From contig JAEZJZ010000057.1 of the NCBI GenBank assembly GCA_023436245.1, positions 1 to 60,224 on the forward strand: DNA of 60,224 nt, written 5' to 3'. Below, one piece after another: positions 41,718 to 50,548 of this stretch. Made by a program: the position numbers and the translations under genes. Below the pieces are notes generated by a model. It was given only the letters and a program-made list of their open reading frames with translations, did not search any database and was not told the origin of the DNA. Numbering within the stretch: position 1 is the first letter of the stretch; each line of letters opens with the position of its first letter. Origin of the DNA: Bacillota bacterium (GTDB lineage: Bacteria > Bacillota > UBA994 > UBA5500).

Positions 41718-42572
41718 TCACCTCACACCGGCAATCTGCTTCACGGTGGCGATGTCCTTGGCATAGTCTCGGTAGTCCTCCACCGGTGTCTCCAGTTGCC
41801 ACGGGAGGGCACGAATGAATGGATCGCTCAGCAGCAATTCAAACCCCTGACGCCCGATCTCTCCCTCGCCGATATTGGCATGCCGGTCGCGGTGACTGCC
41901 TGCCGGCAGCTTGCTGTCATTCAGATGTAGAGCCTGCACCCGGTCAAGGCCGAGATGCTGGTCCAGATCAGCCAACAGGCGCTCGACCTCACTCGCTCTG
42001 GTGAAATCATAGCCGGCTCCGAACAAGTGGCAAGAATCGAGGCAAACCCCCACCCGTGGCGGACGCCCCAGCCCCTTCCAAATGGCCGCTATCTCCTCGA
42101 TGCTGCCGATCTCATTGCCCTGCAGCGCCATTGTCTCGAGCAGCAACCAGGAATCGCCGCTGTAGCCCTGCAGACCATGGTCAAGCACACGGATGATCCG
42201 CTCCAGGGCCGCTTGGCGATCCCCGCCCGAGCTGCCGGGATGCATCACCAGATACTCGATCTGCAGCTTTGACATCCGTTTGAGGTCATCACTCACCACC
42301 ATGGTGGCAAATTCGATCAGATTCTCCTTCTCACTGGCAAGATTGACGGTGTAGGGCATATGGCCGCAGACACCGCGAACATCTGCTTCCTGCCTTGCCT
42401 GCAACCAACGCTCCGTCTCAGGCTCCCCAATGGAACGCGCAGCACCGCCACGGGGGTTACGGGTAAAGAACTGAAACGTATTGGCTCCTATCTCCAACGC
42501 TTGCGGTACGACCTTATCAATCCCCTTGGCAATAGAAAGAAAGGCGCCGATGCGCAGCGGTCGTTCCGCCAT
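41718..42572 (-). CDS. nfo: Endonuclease IV
   Basis: This 284-residue TIM-barrel AP endonuclease with three zinc ions cuts at abasic sites. Metal-site motifs are complete: HMPYTVNL, LVMHPGSSGG, LLETMALQG, CLDSCHLFGAGYD, LHLNDSK and HRDRHANIGEG. The open frame extends to 42641, but the ATG at 42572 gives the usual N-terminus (RIGAFLSIAKG). No ribosome site precedes it; it starts one base after the stop of the upstream gene and is probably translated by coupling. Confidence 0.94.
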   Translation of the reverse strand: MAERPLRIGAFLSIAKGIDKVVPQALEIGANTFQFFTRNPRGGAARSIGEPETERWLQARQEADVRGVCGHMPYTVNLASEKENLIEFATMVVSDDLKRMSKLQIEYLVMHPGSSGGDRQAALERIIRVLDHGLQGYSGDSWLLLETMALQGNEIGSIEEIAAIWKGLGRPPRVGVCLDSCHLFGAGYDFTRASEVERLLADLDQHLGLDRVQALHLNDSKLPAGSHRDRHANIGEGEIGRQGFELLLSDPFIRALPWQLETPVEDYRDYAKDIATVKQIAGVR

Positions 42573-42573
42573 G

Positions 42574-43101
42574 CTAAAGCAGCTGACGCAGCTTGTCAGC
42601 CAAGTAGTCCTGCAACGGTTGATCGCAGAAGTTGACGCCACCCATGAAGTCAGGCTGCAAGCGGAAGAAGTTCAGAATGATCGCATCCTTGTCTGGCCTG
42701 AGATAGACTTCCTCCAGATGCAGGGGAGCAAAGTAGACAGTGAAGGTGCGATCGACCGAGGTCTCCTGCGACAGTTTGGCGGCCAGATCATCCAAGTTCA
42801 GTACCTTGATCGGCTGGGCCATTTCCCGGGTGACGCTCAGATCCTCCAACATCCACAGGTTATTGTTGAAGAAGCGGCCTTCCTTGCGGTTAGCCGGCCG
42901 AATCGGCTCCCGATTGGTGATGCCGCTCAACACCTTGCGCACCGCTTCCGCGTCAAACTCCTGGTCATAGGTCATGGTCATAGCAGGCAGGGCTGCCAAC
43001 TCGTTCAGGAAGCGCTCATTGACCTTTTCCTTGTCCTTGGTCGCATCCCAATAGTAGAGCATGGCTTCAATTGCTTCCAAGTTAGTCCGTAATGTAATCA
43101 T
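42574..43101 (-). CDS. Uncharacterised 175-residue protein coupled to nfo
   Basis: I do not recognise this cytoplasmic protein. It is acidic and leucine-rich, with no signal peptide, membrane segment or metal motif; a helical N-terminus (NLEAIEAMLYYWDATKDKEK) precedes a mixed region and a FAPLHLEEVYLRPDKDAIIL strand. The ATG has GAGGAGAG upstream. Its stop is one base from the nfo start, and nfo has no ribosome site, so nfo output depends on its translation. A link to DNA repair is inference only. Confidence 0.75.
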   Translation of the reverse strand: MITLRTNLEAIEAMLYYWDATKDKEKVNERFLNELAALPAMTMTYDQEFDAEAVRKVLSGITNREPIRPANRKEGRFFNNNLWMLEDLSVTREMAQPIKVLNLDDLAAKLSQETSVDRTFTVYFAPLHLEEVYLRPDKDAIILNFFRLQPDFMGGVNFCDQPLQDYLADKLRQLL

Positions 43102-43155
43102 CTGAATCTCTCCTCTCAGAAGTCGCTTTTCCTGCCCATTATAGCACTATCCGCA

Positions 43156-44364
43156 CTAATCCTCACGTTGCAGTGGCAGGGTCATGCAATGGGGACCACC
43201 GCGGCCACGCACCAACTCAGCTCCCCGCACCTCAACCACCTCAATCCCGTTATCCCGCAACACGCGATTCGTCACCAGGTTGCGGTCATAGGTGATCACT
43301 TTACCCGGCATGAGGGCGACCGTGTTGGTGCTGTCGTTCCACTGTTCCCGGGCCGCCGTGATTGGATCGTCTCCGCCGGAACGAATCAGGTTGACGGCAG
43401 AGAAGCCCAGCGCGGATGCTAATGCCTGCGACAAGTCGTCTTCTGAGCTCGCTTCTACTGCACCGGACGGGCCAAGTTCCAGGCGGTAGACAGAGAGTTC
43501 GTGCTCCACTCCTGGGTAAAGCAGAAACTGGTCGCGATCTACCATGGTGAAGACAGTGTCCAGATGCATGTAGGCCCGACGCGCCGGAATCGCGATCACC
43601 AGCACCCGACGGACCAGCCCCTGCTGCAACAGGCGCCCGGCTGCAACCTCAATCGCGGCCACCGTCGTGCGCTCGCTCAAACCGATGGCCAGCACATCGC
43701 CGCTGAGCACGAGCACATCCCCGCCTTCCAAGCCAATCGGCAGATCGTCAGGGAAGCAGAGGTCTGTGCCCTGAAACAACGGGTGGTATTTCTGCACCAG
43801 CTGCAGGAAGACCGTCTCACGTTGCCGTGAGTAGTTGAACATCTGACTGAGCATCAAATGGCTGCCAATCATGGTGCCATGATCGCGCGTGAAGTACATG
43901 CTGGGCAGCGGGGACACAATGAATGGAAAGCTGCGGCTGATCAAATCGCTGAGCGATCGAGTCTGCTTCAGCGGAAGCACCTCGCGTTTATGCACGCCGG
44001 CAATCAGCGTGTCAACCACAGTGCGAGGCGAGAGATCCTGAAAATATCCACGAATGGCGTGCTGCTCTCCCATGCGAGTGAGGTCGCTCTGCCGAAAGTG
44101 CTCCTCCAACAGCTCGCGCGTGACTCCCGCATTTCGCAGGATATCAGTAGTCAAGTCTTCTATGTGGTAGACGGTGACGCCGTGCTCTTGCAGCACTTGC
44201 ACGAAAGCGTCATGCTCTGCCTGCGCCTCCTCCAACCAGGGGATCTCATCGAAAAGCATCTCGCCCAAATACCGGGGAGTCAGATTCTGCAGCTCGGCCC
44301 CGGGACGGTGCACCAAGACCTGTTTCAACGTGCCCACCTCGGATGTGACAGAGAGTCCTGGCAT
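43156..44364 (-). CDS. arcA: Arginine deiminase
   Basis: This 402-residue guanidino-group hydrolase turns arginine into citrulline and ammonia. Core motifs are present: FTRDHGTMIG, LEGGDVLVLS, the histidine in MHLDTVFTM and the catalytic cysteine in GRGGPHCMTLPL at the C-terminus. The ATG has a GAGGTGGG site. The usual partners arcB, arcC and the antiporter arcD are not beside it, so the pathway genes must be elsewhere or the citrulline has another fate. Confidence 0.95.
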   Translation of the reverse strand: MPGLSVTSEVGTLKQVLVHRPGAELQNLTPRYLGEMLFDEIPWLEEAQAEHDAFVQVLQEHGVTVYHIEDLTTDILRNAGVTRELLEEHFRQSDLTRMGEQHAIRGYFQDLSPRTVVDTLIAGVHKREVLPLKQTRSLSDLISRSFPFIVSPLPSMYFTRDHGTMIGSHLMLSQMFNYSRQRETVFLQLVQKYHPLFQGTDLCFPDDLPIGLEGGDVLVLSGDVLAIGLSERTTVAAIEVAAGRLLQQGLVRRVLVIAIPARRAYMHLDTVFTMVDRDQFLLYPGVEHELSVYRLELGPSGAVEASSEDDLSQALASALGFSAVNLIRSGGDDPITAAREQWNDSTNTVALMPGKVITYDRNLVTNRVLRDNGIEVVEVRGAELVRGRGGPHCMTLPLQRED

Positions 44365-44419
44365 CTAGCCCACCTCGCATTCAATGGACAGTTATCCCTA
44401 TGAATCACACGTTTCACCC

Positions 44420-44887
44420 TCACCCCACCCTGCGCCTGAACGAGTTCTGGTTAGTCGAGAGCGGCAACAACCAGTCATGAGCCTGTTCAAACACTAATCC
44501 GAGCGCCATCCAGGCGGGGGCAAAGTCCAGACGGATCAAGCCGCTGATGTGTGGCGAGTGGGCTGGGTATTCCCAAGGACAGGAGCCGAGCAGCGCGACC
44601 AGCGCCCCTCCGCTGGCATACTCCACGGCAAAGACAAAACCAGTGTAAGCGAAGCCGCGCCAGAGCCAATGTCGGCGACGCAGCCGGTCATGGATTTGTT
44701 CCATGCCGAGCGCCGCTCCGGCGTAGATGGGAAACATCCAAAGATAAGTCTGTCCGGTCAGGTTCCAATCATGGGCCAGAACTGACCCCACTCCGGTGAA
44801 GACTACTTCGACTACCCAGCCGAGCGCGCCATAAACCAAGAAGCGTTGCCAGAGCGGCGTGGCGGCAATCTCCCTCGGGGCCCTCAT
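44420..44887 (-). CDS. Membrane protein, CmpB/putative type IV ABC-transporter family
   Basis: This 155-residue protein has four hydrophobic segments and the sequence FLVYGALGWVVEVVFTG, typical of a widespread family of small membrane proteins named putative ABC-transporter type IV. No ATPase is close by and the function is unknown. Its ATG overlaps the stop of the upstream small gene by four bases. Confidence 0.75.
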   Translation of the reverse strand: MRAPREIAATPLWQRFLVYGALGWVVEVVFTGVGSVLAHDWNLTGQTYLWMFPIYAGAALGMEQIHDRLRRRHWLWRGFAYTGFVFAVEYASGGALVALLGSCPWEYPAHSPHISGLIRLDFAPAWMALGLVFEQAHDWLLPLSTNQNSFRRRVG

Positions 44888-45123
44888 CGGCGTTCGTCAA
44901 CGAAGCCCGGTTTCGGTGAACCATCGTGTGCATTGGCTATCTTCTGCTGGAAGTAGCGCAGCTCGTCCAAAGTGCGCTGCAGCCAAATAACGCTGCTATC
45001 GATCAGCTGATCGCCGATTTGCTCATCAGGTACAGTCCAGGCCACAGCCAAGCCTTCCAGCGTTTCCTGGACGCGGTATCGGCAGGCTTTGCGATACTGC
45101 TCATCATTCATGTAGTCAGTCAT
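44884..45123 (-). CDS. Hypothetical 79-residue protein
   Basis: This small soluble protein is helical and charged and is not recognised. The ATG has a GGGGGTG site nearby, and the stop overlaps the membrane protein gene, so the two are co-translated. No cysteines or membrane segment are seen. Confidence 0.7.
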   Translation of the reverse strand: MTDYMNDEQYRKACRYRVQETLEGLAVAWTVPDEQIGDQLIDSSVIWLQRTLDELRYFQQKIANAHDGSPKPGFVDERR

Positions 45124-45269
45124 CTACCCGCACCCCCTTCTGACGCTAGTTTGCGCTAGGCAGTGGCAAGAAAATCCCTGCGCAGTGCAGTTCTGGGGAG
45201 AAAATGCAGACAGGAAGGGGGCGGGTATCAATTTCTATGATGACAGCATTGAAATCAATGAAGCTAGCA

Positions 45270-45298
45270 TTGACTTTTGAGACAATGCCTGATAAATT
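45270..45298 (+). promoter_or_regulatory. Sigma-A-type promoter of the MFS gene
   Basis: TTGACT (45270-45275) is followed after 17 bases by TAAATT (45293-45298), 55 bases before the ATG. The surrounding sequence is AT-rich, unlike its neighbours. Confidence 0.7.
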
Positions 45299-45353
45299 TG
45301 AAGCACAAGGTTAATTAATTAAAGGCACTAATTGAGGGGCGGGGTGAGAAGGA

Positions 45354-46622
45354 ATGAAAGAGAAGCTATTCAGCAAGGATTATGCCCTTCTCTGGTTGGG
45401 CATGGCAGTCTCACAGTTCGGCGACGGGGCAGGAACCATCAGCTTGATGTGGTGGGTGCAAACGAAGACTGGCTCGGCCATGCTGCTGGGCACGATGGCC
45501 ATGGTGCGAACACTGATTTCGGTGATCCTGAGCCCCTTAGGCGGCGCCGTGGCCGACCGCATGAACAAGAAGGCGATCATCGTGCTGGGAGACATCTTCC
45601 GCGGGCTGATCTATGGATTGCTCGCTTTTCTGGTCTACACCGACCGCTTGACTCCTGCACTGCTCTTGGTACTAGTAGCCGGAACGGCCTTGTGCAGCGT
45701 CTTCTTCGGACCGGCGATCAGCGCCACAGTGCCACTCCTGGTCAGCAAGAGCAACCTGCCGCGAGCAAACTCGATGCAGCAGATCACCTCAAACCTAGTC
45801 TCCATCATTGGCTACAGTGCCGGCGGAGTGCTGGTCGCCTTCCTCGGCATACCGTTACTGCTGGCGATTGACTCGGCATCCTTCCTCCTCTCCGCCGCAT
45901 CGGAGATGTTTATCGCCATCCCGCACTTGGCGGCGAAAGGCAAAGCAACCGCCAGCCACTGGGTGCAAGACATCAAGGACGGTTTGCAGTACGTCAAGCA
46001 GAACCGCGTACTGATGGATATCATGAAGGTGGCCGCAATCCTCAACTTTGTCTGGGCACCGACTTTCATTCTACTCCCGAAATACGTGCAGGAACACCTA
46101 GGTGGCACACCCGCTCTTTACGGCTACTTGTTGGCCGCATCCATGGCCGGCACTCTCTGCGCCAGTCTGCTGATCGCCTTCTCCAAGGTAGTTGAGCGCA
46201 ATCTCTGGAGCATCATCCATGGCGTGACCATTCAGGCAGCCCTGCTGATGACTATGGTACTCTTACCGAGCAACTGGGCAGTGGCTCAAATCGTCATCTT
46301 TCTGGTGATCGGGCTGCTCAACGGCATCGTGAACATCTACTTCGGGGCAATCATCCAGCGCACCACCGCTCCGGAGCAGATGGGACGCGTCTGGGGCCTG
46401 ATCAACACCATGTCCGGTGGTCTGCAGCCGGTTGCCCAAGGCCTGACCGGAATCCTGGGGGATCGCATCAGCGTGCCAATCATCTACTTGTTCTGCGGCT
46501 CAATGCAGGGCCTCAGCGGACTCCGCTTCAGCAGCATCCCCAATTTGCGGAGCTTTCTGGCCAGCGACACGGCGCAACCTAGCCGGACACCCGATGCCGC
46601 CGCGAGCCCGGCTAACGACTGA
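45354..46622 (+). CDS. MFS-type exporter
   Basis: This 422-residue major facilitator has about twelve membrane segments and the loop 2-3 motif GGAVADRMNKK. It resembles the MFS_3 drug and enterobactin-exporter group. The N-terminal LFSKDYALLWLGMAVSQFGD is typical of that group. The ATG has a GGGGTGAG/AAGGA region upstream. The substrate is unknown. The C-terminal 50 residues are proline- and serine-rich and probably cytoplasmic. Confidence 0.88.
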   Translation: MKEKLFSKDYALLWLGMAVSQFGDGAGTISLMWWVQTKTGSAMLLGTMAMVRTLISVILSPLGGAVADRMNKKAIIVLGDIFRGLIYGLLAFLVYTDRLTPALLLVLVAGTALCSVFFGPAISATVPLLVSKSNLPRANSMQQITSNLVSIIGYSAGGVLVAFLGIPLLLAIDSASFLLSAASEMFIAIPHLAAKGKATASHWVQDIKDGLQYVKQNRVLMDIMKVAAILNFVWAPTFILLPKYVQEHLGGTPALYGYLLAASMAGTLCASLLIAFSKVVERNLWSIIHGVTIQAALLMTMVLLPSNWAVAQIVIFLVIGLLNGIVNIYFGAIIQRTTAPEQMGRVWGLINTMSGGLQPVAQGLTGILGDRISVPIIYLFCGSMQGLSGLRFSSIPNLRSFLASDTAQPSRTPDAAASPAND

Positions 46623-46661
46623 AGCGAAGGGGACGGACGGACCTTTCTGCTTCATGCGAAG

Positions 46662-46702
46662 AGAGACTGACCCAGTCGCACCGGCGCACTGGGTCAGTCT
46701 CT
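46662..46702. terminator. Bidirectional terminator
   Basis: A perfect 15-bp stem, AGAGACTGACCCAGT and its complement, with an 11-base loop is followed by TTT on the plus strand. It lies between the convergent MFS and phosphoesterase genes. A GGGGACGGAC fragment lies just before it at about 46629. Confidence 0.88.
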
Positions 46703-46718
46703 TTTGAGTCAGGGCGCA

Positions 46719-47474
46719 TTACTTGCTGCCGCGATACTTCGCCGTCCTCAGCTCATTGGTATAGGCTTCGCGCTCAGGCATGTCATCCTCGGCGGCGGCC
46801 TGTCTGATGGCCAACTCGCGATCATAGGGCAGACGCACCAACTGCAAAGAGAAGGGCGCCGACTGTTCAGAGTCAATCGCCCCCTCCAGAATGGCATAGG
46901 CGGCCTGGGGTATCTCCAGCGGGTTGCCGACACTCCCGCAGTTGAAGAGAGTCTTACCCAGGAAGTTCTGCACGTAAGCCTGGTGAATATCTCCGTAACC
47001 GACAATGTCCGGGCACCTTCCACTGGCGGGCGTGCCCGTGGCCGGTGTGTTTTCGAACATGGCCAGTCTCTCTTCCAGAGCATGATGCTGCTGCACCCGA
47101 TGGTAGATGCCCTTGGCCGAGCTGTGAAACAAGCGAACCAGCTTTCCACTGAGCAGCAAGTCCGCGGAGTAGGGCAACGACCGAATGTAGAGCTCACGCT
47201 CGGATCCGACCTTCTGAGCAGTCCATTCCGCCACCGCCTTAAACCCAGGCGGCAAATTGTCCCGGTCCAGCACCCCCTGCTCCCAATTGCCCATAATCAC
47301 CAACTCGCAGCGGGCGCGCACCATGTCGACAGCCAAGTCCGGATTAGGCCCCTTGCCGATCATGTCACCCAGACAGATGATGCGGGTAATGCTGCGCGAC
47401 CGAATATCAGCAAATACCGCCTGTAATGCTGGGATGTTACCGTGAACATCCGAGATAATCGCTATTCTCTCCAA
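46719..47474 (-). CDS. Calcineurin-like metallophosphoesterase
   Basis: This 251-residue soluble phosphoesterase has the metal motifs ISDVHGN, CLGDMIGKGPNP and IMGNWEQG, then histidines in YGDIHQAY. Homologues include small phosphodiesterases and protein phosphatases; the substrate is not evident. The start is a TTG eight bases after AGGAGG. Confidence 0.85.
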   Translation of the reverse strand: MERIAIISDVHGNIPALQAVFADIRSRSITRIICLGDMIGKGPNPDLAVDMVRARCELVIMGNWEQGVLDRDNLPPGFKAVAEWTAQKVGSERELYIRSLPYSADLLLSGKLVRLFHSSAKGIYHRVQQHHALEERLAMFENTPATGTPASGRCPDIVGYGDIHQAYVQNFLGKTLFNCGSVGNPLEIPQAAYAILEGAIDSEQSAPFSLQLVRLPYDRELAIRQAAAEDDMPEREAYTNELRTAKYRGSK

Positions 47475-47555
47475 ACCATTCGCCTCCTGTCACCTCTAGG
47501 GTAATCACCCGTTCTGGTTCGGCACGCGTCAGCTAGGATCCTGCCGCCATTGGAA

Positions 47556-47587
47556 AAGCCCGGCTCCTGCATGTCAGAGCCGGGCTT
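47556..47587 (-). terminator. Terminator of the aldo/keto reductase gene
   Basis: The 11-bp arms are AAGCCCGGCTC and its complement, followed on the minus strand by TTCC. Confidence 0.75.
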
Positions 47588-47611
47588 GATGGGGCGTAAC
47601 GAAACTTCGCT

Positions 47612-48760
47612 CTACTTCTCTTCCCAGTAGGCTTGATGGACTTCCTTCAGGTGACGTCTAATTGGCAAGTTCTGGGGACAGGCTTCTTCGCACTGACCAC
47701 ACTCCACGCAGAGCGCGGCATGCTTGCCGGATTCAGCCATGCGAGCATAATTCTTGACCACATTTTCATGCTTCAGATTATAGATTGAAGCCTCGTTGTG
47801 CATGGTGAACAAGCTGGGAATAGCGACGCCGGCTGGGCACGGCAGACAATACTCACATCCGGTGCAGTTCACTTTGGTGCGGTTGAGGTAGAAGGTTTTG
47901 GCCTGGTCCACCAAACCCAGTTCCTCGGGGGTAAGGGAGTTGGCGACGGCATCGTTGGCGATGCGCACGTTCTCCACCACATGGTCCATGTTGCTCATGC
48001 CGCTCAAGACCAGCGACACTTCGGGATGGTTCCAGACCCAACGCAGGGCCCATTCAGCCGGGGAGCGCTTGACGACGGCTTGGTCCCAAATGGCCTGCAC
48101 TTCTGCTGGAACATTGTTGGTCAAACGTCCGCCGCGCAGCGGTTCCATCACGATCACGGCCATGCCCTTGGCGGCCGCATGACGGAGTCCCTCCAGCCCG
48201 GCTTGATAGTACTCATCCATGTAGTTGAACTGAATCTGACAGAAGTCCCAGTCGTAAGCGTCCACAATTTCCTTGAACAGCGGCAACTCTGAATGGAAGG
48301 AGAAGCCAATGCGCCGGATGCGCCCATCTGCCTTGGCGCGAGCAACGAAATCGAAGACCTTCAGCTTGACACAGTTCGCCCAGCGGGTCGGTTCGAAGGC
48401 GTGCAGGAGGTACATGTCGATGTGATCAGTCTCCAGCTTAGCCAGCTGTTCATTGAGCAGGCGGTCAAAGTCTTCCTCTCTCTCTGCCAACCAGATCGGA
48501 CACTTGGTGGCCAGGAAGACCTGTTCACGATAGCCATCCTTGAGCGCTTTCGCCACCAGATATTCGCTGTTGCCGCCGTGATAAGGGTAAGCAGTGTCCA
48601 CGTAATTGACCCCATGATCGATGGCATAGCGGATCATCTTAATCGCTTCCGGCTCATTGATCCTGGTAGAGTCACCGTCGATGATCGGTAGGCGCATGGC
48701 GCCGAAGCCGAGAGCGGAAACCTTGGTCTCGGTTTCCCGGCCAAAACTTCTGTACTGCAT
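47612..48760 (-). CDS. Aldo/keto reductase with C-terminal 2x[4Fe-4S] ferredoxin domain
   Basis: This 382-residue oxidoreductase has an AKR TIM barrel (SALGFGAMRLP, YVDTAYPYHGG, the KALKDG region) and a C-terminal ferredoxin-like domain with CTGCEYCLPCPAG and CVECGQCEEACPQNL, enough for two 4Fe-4S clusters. Such fused reductases are common in anaerobes and may pass electrons between NAD(P)H and ferredoxin-type carriers. The substrate is unknown. The frame is open to 48784, but an ATG overlapping AAAGGAGG cannot be used; the ATG at 48760 is nine bases downstream. Confidence 0.9.
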   Translation of the reverse strand: MQYRSFGRETETKVSALGFGAMRLPIIDGDSTRINEPEAIKMIRYAIDHGVNYVDTAYPYHGGNSEYLVAKALKDGYREQVFLATKCPIWLAEREEDFDRLLNEQLAKLETDHIDMYLLHAFEPTRWANCVKLKVFDFVARAKADGRIRRIGFSFHSELPLFKEIVDAYDWDFCQIQFNYMDEYYQAGLEGLRHAAAKGMAVIVMEPLRGGRLTNNVPAEVQAIWDQAVVKRSPAEWALRWVWNHPEVSLVLSGMSNMDHVVENVRIANDAVANSLTPEELGLVDQAKTFYLNRTKVNCTGCEYCLPCPAGVAIPSLFTMHNEASIYNLKHENVVKNYARMAESGKHAALCVECGQCEEACPQNLPIRRHLKEVHQAYWEEK

Positions 48761-49150
48761 GCAATTCATCCTCCTTTGATTCAAGCAATAACGATCTTCA
48801 TTCGACAGGTACGCCCAGAATCCTTTCGCCTACGGAAACTAGCGGAAATCGCACAACAAATTCTCGATTGACCGAGTTCCAGCCGGACTTTCTCCGCTGT
48901 TCGTGAAACAAATTGTCTCATATTTCAGTATAGTGCAGTGTGGGCTGCCGCTTCTGCAGGGAAAAGAAGCGTCCTTGACCATAGACCCTCCCGGTGCGGA
49001 AACATCAGGCCACAGGCGTTGACATCTTTGGCCTCACCCAGCCCACAGTCCATGCTCTGTAAACACGATGCCTCTACCAGCAGCCCCACCGTATCCCCCT
49101 GTCGAATCGAGGCAAAGCCTCAGAACGCGAGCCCAAAGGAGGTGATGCGC
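48761..49150. other. Divergent intergenic region
   Basis: This stretch of 390 bases between the aldo/keto reductase and the Ig-like protein gene shows no gene or strong hairpin. A TATAGT near 48931 could be a -10 for the plus-strand genes, but no good -35 sits at the right distance. An upstream open frame in phase with the Ig-like gene has no ribosome site and is not taken as coding. Confidence 0.5.
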
Positions 49151-49522
49151 ATGATCAACGGCAATCCGCACGCGCGTCTGCAGACAACCCTACTGTTTGC
49201 CGGCTTGGCATTGCTCGCCTTGGCCAGCCTGGTGATCTATGTGGTTTCCACCAACATAGATGACTCGGTTCGGCCAACAGACATCTCCCTGAACGCCGAG
49301 CACCTAGAGCTTAAGGTGGGCGATCAAGTCACACTACAAGTGAAAGTCACCCCCGCGCGAGCAACCCTGGTGGGAAAGAATCAGTTCGCGAGCAGCAACA
49401 AGCAGGTGGCCTCGGTTTACCCAGGCGGAACCATCATAGCCAACGGCCCGGGCCAGGCGGTGGTCACTGTCACGCGAGACAGCCTGACAACCATCTGCAC
49501 GGTGACGGTGAAGCAGCGATGA
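49151..49522 (+). CDS. Membrane-anchored Ig-like (BIG_2) domain protein
   Basis: This 123-residue protein has one hydrophobic segment (about 10-32) followed by a single bacterial Ig-like domain: PTDISLNAEHLELKVGDQV, the SSNKQVASV strand and GQAVVTVT. The domain would face outside. The ATG at 49151 is eight bases after AAGGAGG; an ATG six bases earlier is too close. It is followed 57 bases later by the zinc-ribbon membrane protein and may be in one transcript with it. Confidence 0.82.
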   Translation: MINGNPHARLQTTLLFAGLALLALASLVIYVVSTNIDDSVRPTDISLNAEHLELKVGDQVTLQVKVTPARATLVGKNQFASSNKQVASVYPGGTIIANGPGQAVVTVTRDSLTTICTVTVKQR

Positions 49523-49579
49523 TCAAGTCAGCTGACCGACTCTTGTCAAACAAGAACCGCCCAACAGGAGGTGATTGCC

Positions 49580-50455
49580 TTGCATTCTTACCTTAAGGAA
49601 AAGCTGCTGCACTACTCCTCGGTGATGATCAGCGCTGCGCTAATCTGCGCCATCATGCTCTACCTGTTGATCAGCCCCTTTTATGGCATGTATCGCTGGC
49701 AATATGGTTTCGCGGCAGTGATTGCCGTAGCCATCCTGGGAGCCTTCATCTACCACCAGGCCAGGCTCTATCTTTATTACGTCACTGGCTACAAGTGCCC
49801 GCGCTGTGGCGGCCTGGTGGAAATGGACGAAATCACGCTCTTGGGCAGCGTGAAGACGGATGACGGATCAGTCCCCCCGTTGATCGATCGCATCAGTACC
49901 TGCACCCTCTGCGGCAAAGAAAACCATCTGGCGTATGTCCATTCCGTCTTCCTGAACATGAGCAAAGACAGCGATCTTTATACGCAGCCCGAGGCAGTTA
50001 GATTGCAGCGCCGGCCCCAATCGGCCATCAGCCGCGTTTTCGGCATCAAGAAGAAAGATAAACTACTGGAAACGCAGCGTTATCGGTTCCGGGGGCCATT
50101 CCAGGTCTTCACCACCAACCGGATGGAGGTGAGGGCTGGTTTTCGGCAGATCGGCTTGAACGAAGAGCAGATTGACCAGATCATGGCCTCGGAACGAACC
50201 CCAGCGGACGTGATTGGCGAGATGCTGGTCAACTATGATCACTGGTACCGTCTGGTCAAGCAACTGCAGCAAGCCGCCGCCCTCTACAATCAGACGGACG
50301 GCATCGTCCTCAATTGGCCAGAGGCCATGAGCTACATCCCAGAAGGGTTCTCCCCTGAGTGGTATGTCTACGGCAAGTACGAATGGTCTGACGGCGGTTA
50401 CCGCAAAATCGAGTATGCCCGTCGCAAGGATCGCCGCAAAGCATTGGAGAAATGA
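49580..50455 (+). CDS. Membrane protein with a cytoplasmic zinc-ribbon-like region
   Basis: This 291-residue protein is not a family I recognise. Two hydrophobic segments (about 16-34 and 43-60) are followed by two CxxC pairs, CPRCGG (about 73-76) and CTLCGK (about 108-111), that would form a zinc ribbon. The C-terminal half is soluble and charged with a helical region (LNEEQIDQIM) that could be a UBA-like or tail domain. The TTG at 49580 is eight bases from AGGAGG; a GTG nine bases earlier overlaps it. A hairpin terminator follows. Confidence 0.8.
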   Translation: MHSYLKEKLLHYSSVMISAALICAIMLYLLISPFYGMYRWQYGFAAVIAVAILGAFIYHQARLYLYYVTGYKCPRCGGLVEMDEITLLGSVKTDDGSVPPLIDRISTCTLCGKENHLAYVHSVFLNMSKDSDLYTQPEAVRLQRRPQSAISRVFGIKKKDKLLETQRYRFRGPFQVFTTNRMEVRAGFRQIGLNEEQIDQIMASERTPADVIGEMLVNYDHWYRLVKQLQQAAALYNQTDGIVLNWPEAMSYIPEGFSPEWYVYGKYEWSDGGYRKIEYARRKDRRKALEK

Positions 50456-50480
50456 CGAAAGGCCGAGAAAGGATCTGAAA

Positions 50481-50514
50481 GGCGCACAAGGCGGGAGACC
50501 CCGTCCTGTGCGCC
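50481..50514. terminator. Terminator hairpin between convergent genes
   Basis: The outer 8-bp stem GGCGCACA and TGTGCGCC encloses inner GG/CC pairings. It lies between the zinc-ribbon membrane protein and the C45 hydrolase gene. Confidence 0.7.
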
Positions 50515-50548
50515 ATCTGCATTACCGAACACTTTCAGGCAAGCGCCC

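Noticed and set aside
48938..49522. Ig-like protein with a 71-residue upstream extension
   Set aside because: The upstream part lacks a start context, and the ATG at 49151 has AAGGAGG at the right distance before a membrane segment.
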